Shown here: piece after piece, positions 52,723 to 62,623 of the stretch
How positions within the stretch are numbered: the stretch's first letter is position 1
Layout: every line of letters begins with the position of its first letter
From: CAVQEK01 sp964596645
Lineage (GTDB): Bacteria; Bacteroidota; Bacteroidia; Cytophagales; Cyclobacteriaceae
Length of the DNA: 64,000 nucleotides
Assembly (NCBI GenBank): GCA_964596645.1
Contig: CAZQVB010000007.1
Coordinates: 78,925-142,924, forward strand
Direction: 5' to 3'
Position numbers and translations under genes: made by a program
Notes under the pieces: model-generated
The model's input: the letters and a program-made list of their open reading frames with translations, nothing else
Told to the model about the DNA's origin: nothing
Databases searched by the model: none

Positions 52723-53190
52723 CGCTTCTGGTTTTAAATGATAGGATGAGACAGAAAAGCAGGCCCCTGTGTCGATGACAATGGCAGACCTGCTCACTTT
52801 TTATCAGACACAAAACTAAGTGCATACAGTCAAAGACCCTAATGATGCCGATCATCGTAAAATATGATTAAAATCAGGTTTAAATCGTTGATTAAGGCTG
52901 TTTTGCCCACGGATTTGAATTCGTTCTTGCTCTGTCAATTTTTTCTTCAGTCACTGTAACCAGCGGGAAAGCATTATCTGAACGAGGAGATTGTACCCGC
53001 ATTCACTAAGCAGATATGGAAGCAATGAAACAATTTTCAAGCTATTTCTTTGATGAAACACAGGTGTTTGAAATGGCGTGAGGCAAAATTAAAAGTCAAG
53101 GAAAACTGCATTTTTTTGTTCGGCCTATTTTTCCAACATTTGTTACCCTTTTCCAAAAAGATGAACCTGTCAAAGCCATTTTTTTCTTCT
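52723..53190. other. 468-base intergenic region between mutA and dnaA
   Basis: The divergent control region of mutA (minus) and dnaA (plus). I found no convincing DnaA box (TTATCCACA or its complement), no tandem repeats and no tRNA. The frame of dnaA stays open back to 53050 but that part has no family similarity. Confidence 0.6.
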
Positions 53191-54603
53191 ATGCTTACCG
53201 ACCATACCACTGCATGGAAAAGCTGCCTTCGTGTGATTCAGGATCAGATCGGGGAGCAGGCTTTCGAAACATGGTTTAAGCCCATTGTTCCCTTGAAACT
53301 TGAGCGAAATGTGCTCACTATACAGGTGCCCAGCCAGTTTTTTTACGAATGGCTGGAGGAGCATTATGTAGGACTGATGCGCCACGTGATAGACGAGCAG
53401 CTGGGCAAAGAATACCGGCTGGAATACTCCGTGGTGATAGACGGTGGCGATGCGCACAACCAACCCTACGCGGTGAGCTTGCCCAACAATAGCAAGGCAG
53501 GCAAATCCAACGGCTTCGGCAAAAACATCAGCAACCCGTTTCATTTGTCGAGGCGCGACCACCCGAGGTTCGACTCGCAGCTCAATCGCAACTACACGTT
53601 CGAGAACTTTATAGAAGGCGATTGTAACCGGCTGGCCCGCTCTGCCGGCCTGGCCGTGGCGCAGCGGCCAGGCGTTACCTCCTTCAACCCGCTGATGCTC
53701 TATGGCGGGGTAGGCCTGGGCAAGACGCACCTGGCACAGGCCATAGGCAACGACATAAAGCAGAGCCTGGATGACCAGTTTGTGCTGTATGTGTCTTCAG
53801 AAAAATTTACTAACCAGTTTTTTGAAGCCATCAAAAACAACATCATACAGGAATTTTCCAATTTCTATCTCCAGGTGAATGTGCTCATCATAGACGACGT
53901 GCAATTTTTTGAAGGCAAGGAAAAAACCCAGGAAATATTCTTTCATATATTCAACCACCTGCACCAATCCGGCAAGCAGATCGTAATGACCAGCGACCGA
54001 CCGCCTAAAGACCTGGTAGGCCTGATGGAGCGGCTCGTGTCGCGGTTTAAATGGGGACTTACGGCCGACCTGCAACAGCCGGATTACGAAACGCGCATTG
54101 CCATCATTCAGCGCAAGATGCAATCGGATGGCATACACATACCCGACAATGTGATAGAATACCTGGCCTACAGTGTAGACACCAACATACGCGAACTGGA
54201 GGGCGTGCTTATTTCGCTGATCGCCAACGCATCGCTGGTGAAAAAAGACATAGACCTGGAGCTGGCCAAGCAAACCCTGCGCAGCATAGTACACGATATC
54301 GACTCTGAAGTAGGCATAGATTATATACAGAAAACAGTAGCAGACTATTTCAAGATGGGCGTAGCGGAGCTCAAAGATAAAACCCGCAAAAAGGAAATTG
54401 TGATGGCGCGACAGTTGGCCATGTTTTTTTCTAAAGAATATACCAACCTCTCTCTAAAAACTATAGGCTATCACTTTGGCGGCCGCGACCACAGCACGGT
54501 GATACACGCGGTGCAAACAGTAGACGATATGTACAGCACCGATGCCGGCTTCAAAAAAGCTGTAGACGACCTGAGAAGGAAGCTTAAGCTGAAATCAATC
54601 TGA
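53191..54603 (+). CDS. dnaA: Chromosomal replication initiator DnaA
   Basis: DnaA opens the replication origin. With the ATG at 53191 the protein has 470 residues and the usual start MLTDHTTAWKSCLRVIQDQI. Domain I (about 1-90) is followed by a short linker (to about 115), the AAA+ domain with Walker A YGGVGLGKTHLAQAIG and Walker B VLIIDDVQFFEGKEKTQEI, and domain IV with the signature KTIGYHFGGRDHSTVIHAV near the C-terminus. ATGs at 53161 and 53050 are in frame but would add sequence not found in the family. The gene stands alone, divergent from mutA, and a convergent TPR gene ends 17 bases after it. Confidence 0.97.
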   Translation: MLTDHTTAWKSCLRVIQDQIGEQAFETWFKPIVPLKLERNVLTIQVPSQFFYEWLEEHYVGLMRHVIDEQLGKEYRLEYSVVIDGGDAHNQPYAVSLPNNSKAGKSNGFGKNISNPFHLSRRDHPRFDSQLNRNYTFENFIEGDCNRLARSAGLAVAQRPGVTSFNPLMLYGGVGLGKTHLAQAIGNDIKQSLDDQFVLYVSSEKFTNQFFEAIKNNIIQEFSNFYLQVNVLIIDDVQFFEGKEKTQEIFFHIFNHLHQSGKQIVMTSDRPPKDLVGLMERLVSRFKWGLTADLQQPDYETRIAIIQRKMQSDGIHIPDNVIEYLAYSVDTNIRELEGVLISLIANASLVKKDIDLELAKQTLRSIVHDIDSEVGIDYIQKTVADYFKMGVAELKDKTRKKEIVMARQLAMFFSKEYTNLSLKTIGYHFGGRDHSTVIHAVQTVDDMYSTDAGFKKAVDDLRRKLKLKSI

Positions 54604-54620
54604 AACTACTGCCAACCTTT

Positions 54621-57600
54621 TTAGTCCCACGCCTCGGCCTCGGCCAGCGCAGCAGCGTATTCCTCTAAAAAAATTTCGAACCGGTGTGGCGGCAACAATG
54701 CCTTCAGTTGCTCCAGGCTTTCGGCGGCATAGTCACGCAGGCCCAGCTTCAGGCTTTGTAAAATATAGGCTTTGTTCAGCTCAGTAGAATAGGGGTTGAT
54801 GTTCAGCGCGTTGAGTAATATGTCGTAGCTCAGCCGTGTGTCTTTTTCATTTCTGTTGAAGTGCCGTACGGCAGCCATCACACCTGTTTCGAAGAAGGGG
54901 TTTTCATAAGCGAGGTGGCGCAAGAGCGAATCCGCCTCTGCATATGCACCGATAAACCCCTGATGTACGCCACGGGCAAGTGTCAGGTGCGCTTGGAGTG
55001 AGGTCGATTGGAGCCCTAACTGCTCCAGCACGCCTTGCAGAAGTTCGTATTGATCTGTGGCCAAAATGTATTCTATATAATAGGCTACAAACTGCTCATA
55101 AGCATCATCGCTCGTGATGTTGAGCGCCTGAATTTTGCTGACCAGATCTGCGGCCTTTTCCAGCTCATTGGCTTGCAATGCCGACCTGCCCAGTGCGGTG
55201 TACGCCAGCGCCCTGTAGTTTTGATTATCGATGCTTACCGCCAGGGCTTCCATATCGTCTGCCGGAAAACGAGACTGCAGAAAATAAATAAAATGATAGC
55301 GCAGCTGATCGTCATAGACAAGTGCTTCGCGCACGGCATTCAGGCTAAGCAGGTGAAGCATGTCCGTGGCCAAGGCACGATTTACAGTATCCGGCTGCTC
55401 CTTCACCTGTTGCCAAAGGCTGCGGGCGTTGTCGAATGCGCCCATATACATATAGGCAAAGGCCAGCTCAGGCGCCAGATCATTTCTTCCACGGCCTACG
55501 GCCGTGCCGAGATATTCCGTTGCCAGCCTGGGCGCATGCTGTGCCAGGGCCACTTTGCCCATAGCGGCCTGATACACCACCGACTGGGCCTGTTCGCTCA
55601 TGGCCAGAGTGGATAATTGTTGCACACATGTGCTGAGGTTTCCGTTGCGATAAGCCGCCAGTGCGGCTGCAAATTGTAATTTTTCTTCCAGCCATGGCTG
55701 CGGATATTCCTGAAAATAATGCTGCATCTGAAGCCAAAGCGAAGAGTCGACCATAGCCGGTTGGTTCAGCATTTTGTTGTGCGCATACACCAGATGGCCG
55801 GGCTGTATATACGCCAGGGTGTCGAAAGGTTGATCTGGCATGTCGGACACGTTGATGTCTTTCTTATTGGCCAGTGCCAGAAGGTTGGCCAGCGCAGGCT
55901 TATACTGCACCTTTTGCACCAGCGACTGTACTGTGTCTGATTTGATGTTGAGGTCATTGAGCAACAAGAGGGCAAAAATATTGGCCTGGGCCGCATTGGC
56001 AGCGCCCGGCGCATCCACGGCCTGAAGCAAATATTGATAGGTGGAGTCTACACTGTTGGTGGTGAGGTAGTGCACGCCGAGATTGTTGAGAAGCGGGCCA
56101 TTATCTGGAAATATTTCCAGCGCTTCGTGCAGTACAAAAATACCGTCGAAAAATTGGTTGCGATCAAAAAATGCCTCGGCCAGGTTGACGTAAGCATAGG
56201 GGGTGGGATTTTTTGCCACTGCCTGCCGCAGGTAACGCAACGCTTCCATACGGTTGCCCTGCTTCATCTCCAGGCTGGCAAGGCCATAGTTCATGCGATG
56301 GCTTGTGTTGGAGTACACCGCCGCAAGGTTGTAATACTCCCGCGAAGAGAGATAATCGCCAGAGATGGCATACATATCGGCCACGCCAATGAAAAAGCCA
56401 GACTTGGCTTGCAGGTAGGGTATCATGTTGGACTGCAGAAACAAGGCGGCCACTACCACCGTGCCGGCTATGCGGCTGGTAACGTAGGGCATACGCGGAG
56501 GCTTGTACATGATCAGGCCCACATTGTGGTTGCGATAGATGAGCGTGTAGAAATTGGCCAAAGCGTATACCAGAAACATGAGGCCGAAGCCGAGCTGGGT
56601 ATAGGTGATGGTATCTTCTATGGTTTCAAGCAGTGCATCGTTGCTGGTGGCAAAGCAGAAAGCAATAGTAGCTGTGGCTACCACACCCAGTGCGGCATAC
56701 AACAGAGCCCCGTGCGGATAAAAAGGGAATATAGTGTTGTAGGTGCTTTCCCTGTCGCGATAGCCCCAAATGCCCAGTATTGCCGCCGGCAGCAGCAGCA
56801 AAAAAGCATCAATCAGATAAAAATCGAAACCCACTATTCTGGCGTTTCGCAGGTATACCAGTGCTACATTGAGCAAATATATCAGGCTCACAATGAGAAA
56901 ATGATACAGATTTTTTCCTTCGCTGCTGCCTCGGGTACTGGTTATCAATTTCAGAAGAGCACTTACCACTTCATGCCCTACCGTAAATATGAAGAAGACA
57001 GTAAGCAGCAAAGGCACATAAAAGCCATAATATGCCAGGTGCAAAAACGGATCGGAAACACCGGAGAAAAAATAAAGGATGGTGGCAAAAACCGTGGTAG
57101 CCGCAAGGAAAAAGGCAAATCGCTGGGTCAAACTATAGCGATAGGCCTGCTGATGCAGCCAATAGGCCAGCGGTATATATAATGCCATGCCCAGGCCAAG
57201 CCCCCATTTACCCAAGGTATAGAAAAGCATAAGATGATCGAGCTTGAGCAATAGCAGCAAACCCACGAAAAGCACCATGGCAAGGGTGAAATAGAACCGG
57301 CTGAGATCGGCCGTGAGTGCCAGCAACAGGCAGATCACCAGCGCTACCATGCCTAAGAGCGAATAAGCCGGCCAGGCATAAAGTTGTATATCGCTCGCCC
57401 GGAATTTCTCCGTCATGGCCAGGTTCTCTGCCATGATGGGCAGCTTATAGAGCCCGATCTGATACTGCTCGTACAGCATACTGATGCTGTGAAATTGCCC
57501 TTCGGTATACCACTGATAGGTGAAATTGGCGCCTGTGAAGTATGCCAGTACAACCACTACAAGCCCAAGAAGCATGGCGCCTGTCAGTATACTGAATAGC

Positions 57601-57647
57601 AACATATGCGGCTTTGCCCATTGGCGCCAAAAAAAATATTTGCTCAT
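54621..57647 (-). CDS. Large polytopic membrane protein with C-terminal TPR repeats
   Basis: A 1008-residue protein I cannot assign to a named family. The first 400 or so residues contain roughly 11-12 membrane spans (for example GAMLLGLVVVVLAYF, LLGMVALVICLLLALTA, LLLLPAAILGIWGY). After the last span near residue 400 the sequence is soluble and helical, with TPR-type repeats clearest at about 415-560 (YAISGDYLSSREYYNLAAVY, LASLEMKQGNRMEALRYLRQ, AEAFFDRNQFFDGIFVLHEA). The membrane topology resembles O-antigen-ligase or glycosyltransferase-type TPR proteins of Bacteroidota, but no catalytic motif is recognised. Its stop lies close to the convergent dnaA stop; upstream gatC ends nine bases away, suggesting co-transcription. 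Confidence 0.8.
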   Translation of the reverse strand: MSKYFFWRQWAKPHMLLFSILTGAMLLGLVVVVLAYFTGANFTYQWYTEGQFHSISMLYEQYQIGLYKLPIMAENLAMTEKFRASDIQLYAWPAYSLLGMVALVICLLLALTADLSRFYFTLAMVLFVGLLLLLKLDHLMLFYTLGKWGLGLGMALYIPLAYWLHQQAYRYSLTQRFAFFLAATTVFATILYFFSGVSDPFLHLAYYGFYVPLLLTVFFIFTVGHEVVSALLKLITSTRGSSEGKNLYHFLIVSLIYLLNVALVYLRNARIVGFDFYLIDAFLLLLPAAILGIWGYRDRESTYNTIFPFYPHGALLYAALGVVATATIAFCFATSNDALLETIEDTITYTQLGFGLMFLVYALANFYTLIYRNHNVGLIMYKPPRMPYVTSRIAGTVVVAALFLQSNMIPYLQAKSGFFIGVADMYAISGDYLSSREYYNLAAVYSNTSHRMNYGLASLEMKQGNRMEALRYLRQAVAKNPTPYAYVNLAEAFFDRNQFFDGIFVLHEALEIFPDNGPLLNNLGVHYLTTNSVDSTYQYLLQAVDAPGAANAAQANIFALLLLNDLNIKSDTVQSLVQKVQYKPALANLLALANKKDINVSDMPDQPFDTLAYIQPGHLVYAHNKMLNQPAMVDSSLWLQMQHYFQEYPQPWLEEKLQFAAALAAYRNGNLSTCVQQLSTLAMSEQAQSVVYQAAMGKVALAQHAPRLATEYLGTAVGRGRNDLAPELAFAYMYMGAFDNARSLWQQVKEQPDTVNRALATDMLHLLSLNAVREALVYDDQLRYHFIYFLQSRFPADDMEALAVSIDNQNYRALAYTALGRSALQANELEKAADLVSKIQALNITSDDAYEQFVAYYIEYILATDQYELLQGVLEQLGLQSTSLQAHLTLARGVHQGFIGAYAEADSLLRHLAYENPFFETGVMAAVRHFNRNEKDTRLSYDILLNALNINPYSTELNKAYILQSLKLGLRDYAAESLEQLKALLPPHRFEIFLEEYAAALAEAEAWD

Positions 57648-57656
57648 TGCACTGGT

Positions 57657-57944
57657 CTATTCAAGAAATTTGGGCACCTGAAAGAACGTGCCATCATGCT
57701 TTGGCGCATTCCTCAGCGCTTTCTCCCGGGAAAGATGAGGCTTTACCTCATCCTCACGAAAAGCATTGACCTCCTGAGACATGTTGGTGATGGGTTCCAC
57801 ATTTTCCGTATCTACCTCATTGAGTTGCTCTACCCAGCTTATGATCTCGTTCAGATCTTCTATCATTTTATCTTCCTGGCTTTCGTCCAGCTCCAACCGG
57901 GCCAGGTGGGCAATTTTTCTCAGTGTATCTTTATCAATTTGCAT
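57657..57944 (-). CDS. gatC: Asp/Glu-tRNA amidotransferase subunit C
   Basis: GatC is the small stabilising subunit of the GatCAB amidotransferase, which converts Glu-tRNA(Gln) or Asp-tRNA(Asn) into the amide forms. The 95-residue sequence shows KIAHLARLELDESQEDKM, DLNEIISWVEQLNEVDT, MSQEVNAFREDEVKPHLSRE and the C-terminal FFQVPKFLE, all typical. The gatA and gatB genes are elsewhere. It lies nine bases before the large TPR membrane gene. The 259-base gap upstream (57945-58203) shows no gene. Confidence 0.93.
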   Translation of the reverse strand: MQIDKDTLRKIAHLARLELDESQEDKMIEDLNEIISWVEQLNEVDTENVEPITNMSQEVNAFREDEVKPHLSREKALRNAPKHDGTFFQVPKFLE

Positions 57945-58203
57945 GTGCCAAATGGGTTGAAAAAATATTAGCTACTGCCAACACTGGCATCGTCTGATAC
58001 GCAATGGTAAAAACAAAGCTAGCGTGCTTGTAGCGATAAAATTATTCAATTGAATGAAAAACTCAGTACGCCCGGCGTATTTGTTTGCCATGTGCAAGTG
58101 AAACAATATGCTGCATAATTAATAAACCACTCATCCTATTTTTTATGCGGTGTTTTATCAATTGCGCTATATTCATTGTTTGGAAAAAAATAAAGCGCGA
58201 CTT

Positions 58204-59538
58204 ATGAGAAAAATTTGGATTTTCATGATACTGGCTGCCCTGGGTGTACCGGTATTCGGCCAGGGAAACGACATCAAGTTTGAAGAGTTCACCCTTGACA
58301 ACGGGCTGCATGTGATTTTGCACCAAGACCGCAGCGTGCCTATAGTGGCCGTGAGCATGCTGTATAATGTGGGATCGAAAAATGAGAACCCGGAACGCAC
58401 TGGATTTGCCCACTTTTTTGAGCACCTTATGTTTGAAGGTTCAAAAAATATAGAGCGCGGCCAGTTCGATAAACTTATCACCAATGCCGGAGGTGTGAAC
58501 AACGCCAACACCTGGCTCGACCGCACATTCTACTACGAGCTGCTGCCATCCAACCAGCTGAAGCTAGGATTATACCTGGAATCTGAGCGGCTGATGCATG
58601 CCAAAGTAGACTCCATAGGCGTAGAAACCCAGCGGGAAGTGGTAAAAGAAGAGAAGCGCTATCGGGTAGATAATCAACCCTATGGCACTATGCTCGAAGA
58701 AATACAAAAGCGCGCCTTTACAGTACACCCATACCGCTGGAACACCATTGGCTCTATGGAGCACCTGGAAGCAGCCAGCATGGACGACTTTGTCAACTTT
58801 TATAAAACTTTTTATGTGCCGCAAAATGCCACCCTCTCCATCGCCGGCGATCTGGATATAGCGCAAACCAAGGAATGGGTAAAGCAGTATTTCGCAGATA
58901 TTCCCAGGGGCGAAAATGAAATACCCAGGCCCGATGTGGTAGAGCCGGAGCAAAAAGAAGAGATACGGGATGTGGTATACGACAACATACAACTGCCTGC
59001 AGTGATACAAGCCTACAAAGTGCCTGAGCAAGGATCGAAAGATTACTATGCACTCAATATGCTTACTACGCTGCTGAGCCAGGGCCAAAGCTCGCGCCTG
59101 TACAAGCGCATTGTAGATAATGAGCAGAAGGCGCTTCAGGTGGGTGCCGTACCGCTTACAGGTGAAGATCCGGGGCTTTTTATCACCTATGGCATAGCCA
59201 ATATCGGTGTGGACCCACAAGAAGTGGAGAACCTTATTGATGAAGAATTTGAAAAAGTGAAGAATGATCTGATTACCGAGGTGGAATTTCAGAAGATAAG
59301 AAACCAAATGGAAACTGATTTCATCAGTCAAAACTCCACCATGGCCGGCATTGCGGAAAGCCTCGCCAACTATCATGTCTATTTTGGAGACGCCAACCTG
59401 ATCAATACCGAAATACAGCGATATATGGATGTGAGCCGGGAGGATATACAGCAAATCGCAAAGAAATATTTGAAAAAGGAAAATCGCGTGGTGCTGTATT
59501 ATTTGCCAAAATCAGAACAGCCAGAGCAGCAAAATTAA
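58204..59538 (+). CDS. M16-family zinc metallopeptidase, active subunit
   Basis: A secreted or periplasmic pitrilysin-type protease of 444 residues. The ATG at 58204 begins the signal MRKIWIFMILAALGVPVFGQ; the reading frame extends 18 codons upstream without family likeness. The inverted zinc motif H-F-F-E-H is at residues 70-74 and the third ligand is Glu149 or Glu150, at the expected distance, so catalysis is intact. The C-terminal substrate domain has VIQAYKVPEQGSKDYYALNM. It is followed after 91 bases by an inactive M16 homologue, so the two probably form an alpha-beta processing-peptidase-like complex. Confidence 0.93.
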   Translation: MRKIWIFMILAALGVPVFGQGNDIKFEEFTLDNGLHVILHQDRSVPIVAVSMLYNVGSKNENPERTGFAHFFEHLMFEGSKNIERGQFDKLITNAGGVNNANTWLDRTFYYELLPSNQLKLGLYLESERLMHAKVDSIGVETQREVVKEEKRYRVDNQPYGTMLEEIQKRAFTVHPYRWNTIGSMEHLEAASMDDFVNFYKTFYVPQNATLSIAGDLDIAQTKEWVKQYFADIPRGENEIPRPDVVEPEQKEEIRDVVYDNIQLPAVIQAYKVPEQGSKDYYALNMLTTLLSQGQSSRLYKRIVDNEQKALQVGAVPLTGEDPGLFITYGIANIGVDPQEVENLIDEEFEKVKNDLITEVEFQKIRNQMETDFISQNSTMAGIAESLANYHVYFGDANLINTEIQRYMDVSREDIQQIAKKYLKKENRVVLYYLPKSEQPEQQN

Positions 59539-59629
59539 GCCAGTGGCCTGCTCGTGTGAAGCCGGCAGCCAGAGCACATCATTTAACACGACTCATCTAT
59601 TGAACAAAAATTTATAAGCCATATACAGC

Positions 59630-61696
59630 ATGAAAAGAATCATCATATTTCTCGTCATTTTTGGCAGTTTCGGCCACCTGGCGGCGCAGGTAGACAGAAC
59701 TAGGGCGCCCGAACCAGGGCCTGCGCCTGAAATTAACTTGCCAAAACCAGCGTCATTTACCCTTAAAAATGGCATCCGCGTTTTTGTAGTAGAAAATAAT
59801 AAGTTGCCGGTCGTTTCCTATTCGCTGGTGCTTGATGTAGAAGCTTTCGAAGAAGGCGACAAAGCCGGCGTGGCCAGCATGACCGGCCAGATGCTTCGTG
59901 CCGGCACTGCCAATCGCAGCAAAGATGAGCTGGACAAACAAATCGATTTTCTGGGTGCCACATTGTCCACTTCTCCCTCTTCCATATATGCTTCATCACT
60001 TAAGAAGCACAGCGAAACACTCCTGGAGCTGATGACGGATGTATTGTACAATCCGTCTTTTCCTGAAGAAGAATTGGAGAAGATAAGAACGCAAATGCTT
60101 TCCAGTCTCGAATCGCAAAAAGAGGAACCGGATGCCATTGCCAGCAATGTGCGGTCTGTACTCCTGTATGGCGCCGACCACCCCTACGGCGAATTGACCA
60201 CAGAGCGCACGGTGAAAAATGTGGCCATTGCGGATTGTAAGGCATTTTACAACACATACTTCACGCCTTCTATAGCCTATCTGGCCATTGTAGGCGACAT
60301 CAATGCCAAAGAAGCCAAAAAAATGGCAGAAAAATATTTTGCCCGTTGGGAGGCACGTCCGGTAGATCTGCCTCAGTTTGAGTATGTAAAAGAACCAAGC
60401 AACACCATGGTGGCGATGGTAGACAGACCGTCGTCCGTGCAGTCAGAAATCCGCATATGTAATCCCATCAATTTGTCCAAAGGTCATCCTGATGTGATAC
60501 CCGCCAGCGTGATGAACCAAATATTGGGCGGGGGCTTTTCTTCCCGTTTGATGCAAAATCTGCGTGAAAGTAAAGCTTATACATACAATGCCAATTCCAC
60601 GCTGAGCAGTGATATGATCGCCGGCAATTTCACAGCCTTTGCAGGCGTGCGCAATGAAGTAACCGACAGTGCGGTATATCAATTTATGAAAGAGCTGAAG
60701 GCCATAGTGGACGAACAAGTAAAAGAAGAGGAACTTATTGCTGCCAAAGCTTATCTCTCCGGCCGCTTTGCACGCGCCCTCGAAAGCCCGCAAACCATAG
60801 CCAGCTTTGCACTGAACACCGCACGCTACGATCTGCCCGCAGACTACTACAGCAACTACCTGAAAAATGTAGACGCGGTAGGTGTAGATGATGTGCAGGC
60901 AATGGCCAAAAAGTATGTGAAACCCGATCAGGCATATATAGTGGTAGTAGGTAAGGCGTCGGAGGTAGCAGATGAGCTCAAGGCTTTTGGTCCGGTGGGC
61001 TATTACGACATGTATGGCAACCCGGTGGAGCGGGTAAAAAATGAATTGCCACAAGGCCTTACTGCCACCCAGGTGATCGACCAATATCTCAAAGCACTGG
61101 GCGGAGAAGACAAGTTGAAGGCAATAAAAGATGTGACCATAACCATGGATGCCGCCATGCAGGGACAGCAGCTGGAAATTGTGAGAATGAATAAAATGCC
61201 AGACAAGTCGTACGCCGCCGTCAAAATGAATGGCCAGCCTGTGATGATACAATTGTACGATGGCCAGGAAGCAAGCATCATGCAGATGGGAAATAAATTA
61301 CCTGTCGATGAAAAGACCAAAAAAGACCTGGCCTTTGGCTTAGCGCTGGTGCCGGAGCTCCATTTCGAAGCGTATGGAATTGAGCCTACGCTAGCAGGTA
61401 TAGAAGATGTGGATGGTAAAAATGCCTATGCCATAGACTTTGAGAGCCCTGCCGGCAACCGTACCACCTATTACTATGATCAGGAGAGCGGGCTTAAATT
61501 GCGCAGCGTGAGCTTGATAAAAACCCCTCAGGGGGAAATGCCGCAAACAACTGATTATGAAGACTATGAGGAAGTGGAAGGTTTGTTTTTTCCGCATACC
61601 ATTATAGAGCCCATAGGCCCTACCAAGCTCGAACAAAAGATAAAGAATGTAGAGCTGAACCAAGGTATAGACGATAGTACCTTTAGTATTCCTTAA
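59630..61696 (+). CDS. M16-family inactive partner fused to an outer-membrane-lipoprotein-sorting-like domain
   Basis: A 688-residue secreted protein (signal MKRIIIFLVIFGSFGHLAAQ). The M16 fold covers about residues 40-460. At the zinc site the H-x-x-E-H motif is replaced by S83-M-T-G86-Q87, so no zinc can bind and it should serve as the regulatory or substrate-holding half. The R/Y motif region is kept: LGGGFSSRLMQNLRESKAYTYN. The C-terminal 220 residues (from LTATQVIDQYLKALGGEDKL to the end) resemble the LolA/LolB-like beta domain found alone in other Bacteroidota proteins, an unusual fusion. A terminator follows at 61727. Confidence 0.9.
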   Translation: MKRIIIFLVIFGSFGHLAAQVDRTRAPEPGPAPEINLPKPASFTLKNGIRVFVVENNKLPVVSYSLVLDVEAFEEGDKAGVASMTGQMLRAGTANRSKDELDKQIDFLGATLSTSPSSIYASSLKKHSETLLELMTDVLYNPSFPEEELEKIRTQMLSSLESQKEEPDAIASNVRSVLLYGADHPYGELTTERTVKNVAIADCKAFYNTYFTPSIAYLAIVGDINAKEAKKMAEKYFARWEARPVDLPQFEYVKEPSNTMVAMVDRPSSVQSEIRICNPINLSKGHPDVIPASVMNQILGGGFSSRLMQNLRESKAYTYNANSTLSSDMIAGNFTAFAGVRNEVTDSAVYQFMKELKAIVDEQVKEEELIAAKAYLSGRFARALESPQTIASFALNTARYDLPADYYSNYLKNVDAVGVDDVQAMAKKYVKPDQAYIVVVGKASEVADELKAFGPVGYYDMYGNPVERVKNELPQGLTATQVIDQYLKALGGEDKLKAIKDVTITMDAAMQGQQLEIVRMNKMPDKSYAAVKMNGQPVMIQLYDGQEASIMQMGNKLPVDEKTKKDLAFGLALVPELHFEAYGIEPTLAGIEDVDGKNAYAIDFESPAGNRTTYYYDQESGLKLRSVSLIKTPQGEMPQTTDYEDYEEVEGLFFPHTIIEPIGPTKLEQKIKNVELNQGIDDSTFSIP

Positions 61697-61726
61697 ATTC
61701 TGACATAAAAGACAAAACGCTTATAT

Positions 61727-61756
61727 ACCGGAAAGAACACTCTTTCCGGTTTTTTT
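61727..61756 (+). terminator. Rho-independent terminator of the M16 operon
   Basis: A perfect 10-bp stem (ACCGGAAAGA at 61727-61736, TCTTTCCGGT at 61741-61750) with loop ACAC followed by six Ts, 31 bases after the stop codon. Confidence 0.92.
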
Positions 61757-61837
61757 ATGCCGATTGTTCACATGCCGACAAGCATGCCCGTTTGAAAAAT
61801 CGAGATGCAAAAATTTTAGTTGTATACTCAAACCACA

Positions 61838-62536
61838 ATGAAAGAAGCCACTGCCATATTGCTGTTTGCGCGCACACCCGGTGCTGAGGCTTGGAGTAAA
61901 GTGATGACCCACGTAGTGCGCAATAGGGCCAATGTGCGGCTGGCAAGTCTTCTGTTCAGGCATACCCTGCGCGAAATCAGGAAGTCGGGTTTACCCTTTT
62001 ATCACATCTCAGAGCACACACAACAAGGAGGAACTTTCGGCGAAAGGTTGACCCATGCCATGGAGCAGATATTTGCCCATGGCTATGAACGTATCATCGT
62101 TGTAGGGTCCGATTGCCCCCAGATCAGCGCGTATGACATTTTGCAGGCATCAGCGCTACTCCTTGAAGCGCATGCCGTTTTGGGACCTGCCACAGATGGC
62201 GGCATGTACCTCATTGGCGTACGGCGTAGTGCTTTTAGTGCCAGTGATTTTCTTGATGTGCCTTGGCAAAATGGTGCTGACTGCAAAGCTCTTCTCAAGA
62301 AACTGCAAACATGTGCAGAGAAGAAAATTGAGCTTTTAAGCCTGAAAAGAGACCTGGACAATCCTCAGAGCCTTGCTGGCATCATCAATTGCTTCGGCAC
62401 CACCAGGCAACTCACGCAGGCACTTGGTCAATTTATAAAAGCCATCAGCCGAGTTGGCACAACCGAACTCCCTGTGCTTATAGGCACTTATACGGTTGGT
62501 ACACCACTGCGAGCTCCACCAATATTTATCTGCTAA
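61838..62536 (+). CDS. DUF2064 glycosyltransferase-like protein (TIGR04282, arsenosugar-type)
   Basis: A GT-A-fold protein of 232 residues with ATG at 61838 (a TTG at 61820 is less likely). The diagnostic part is GGTFGERLTHAMEQIFAHGY, IVVGSDCPQISAYDI and GPATDGGMYLIGVRR, ending in DVPWQNGADCKALLK. The N-terminal nucleotide-binding element that normally reads like K-TRL is degraded here (FARTPGAEAWSKVMTHVV), a variant also seen in other Bacteroidota. In arsenosugar clusters this protein is thought to attach the sugar. It is followed 87 bases later by the AhpD-like and ArsS genes on the same strand. Confidence 0.85.
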   Translation: MKEATAILLFARTPGAEAWSKVMTHVVRNRANVRLASLLFRHTLREIRKSGLPFYHISEHTQQGGTFGERLTHAMEQIFAHGYERIIVVGSDCPQISAYDILQASALLLEAHAVLGPATDGGMYLIGVRRSAFSASDFLDVPWQNGADCKALLKKLQTCAEKKIELLSLKRDLDNPQSLAGIINCFGTTRQLTQALGQFIKAISRVGTTELPVLIGTYTVGTPLRAPPIFIC

Positions 62537-62623
62537 GTTCAGAGCAAACATTTACACCACAACATGCTGCGCACATCACTTTGCGCACGAATCTCCATTT
62601 GATCATTTATAATAGACTTACCA

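Noticed and set aside
52723..53190. Replication origin beside dnaA
   Set aside because: No DnaA boxes, AT-rich unwinding block or repeats could be recognised; in this phylum the origin is often not beside dnaA.
56034..57182. A 382-codon open frame antisense to the TPR membrane gene
   Set aside because: It mirrors the membrane-span codons of the real gene and shows no domain of its own.
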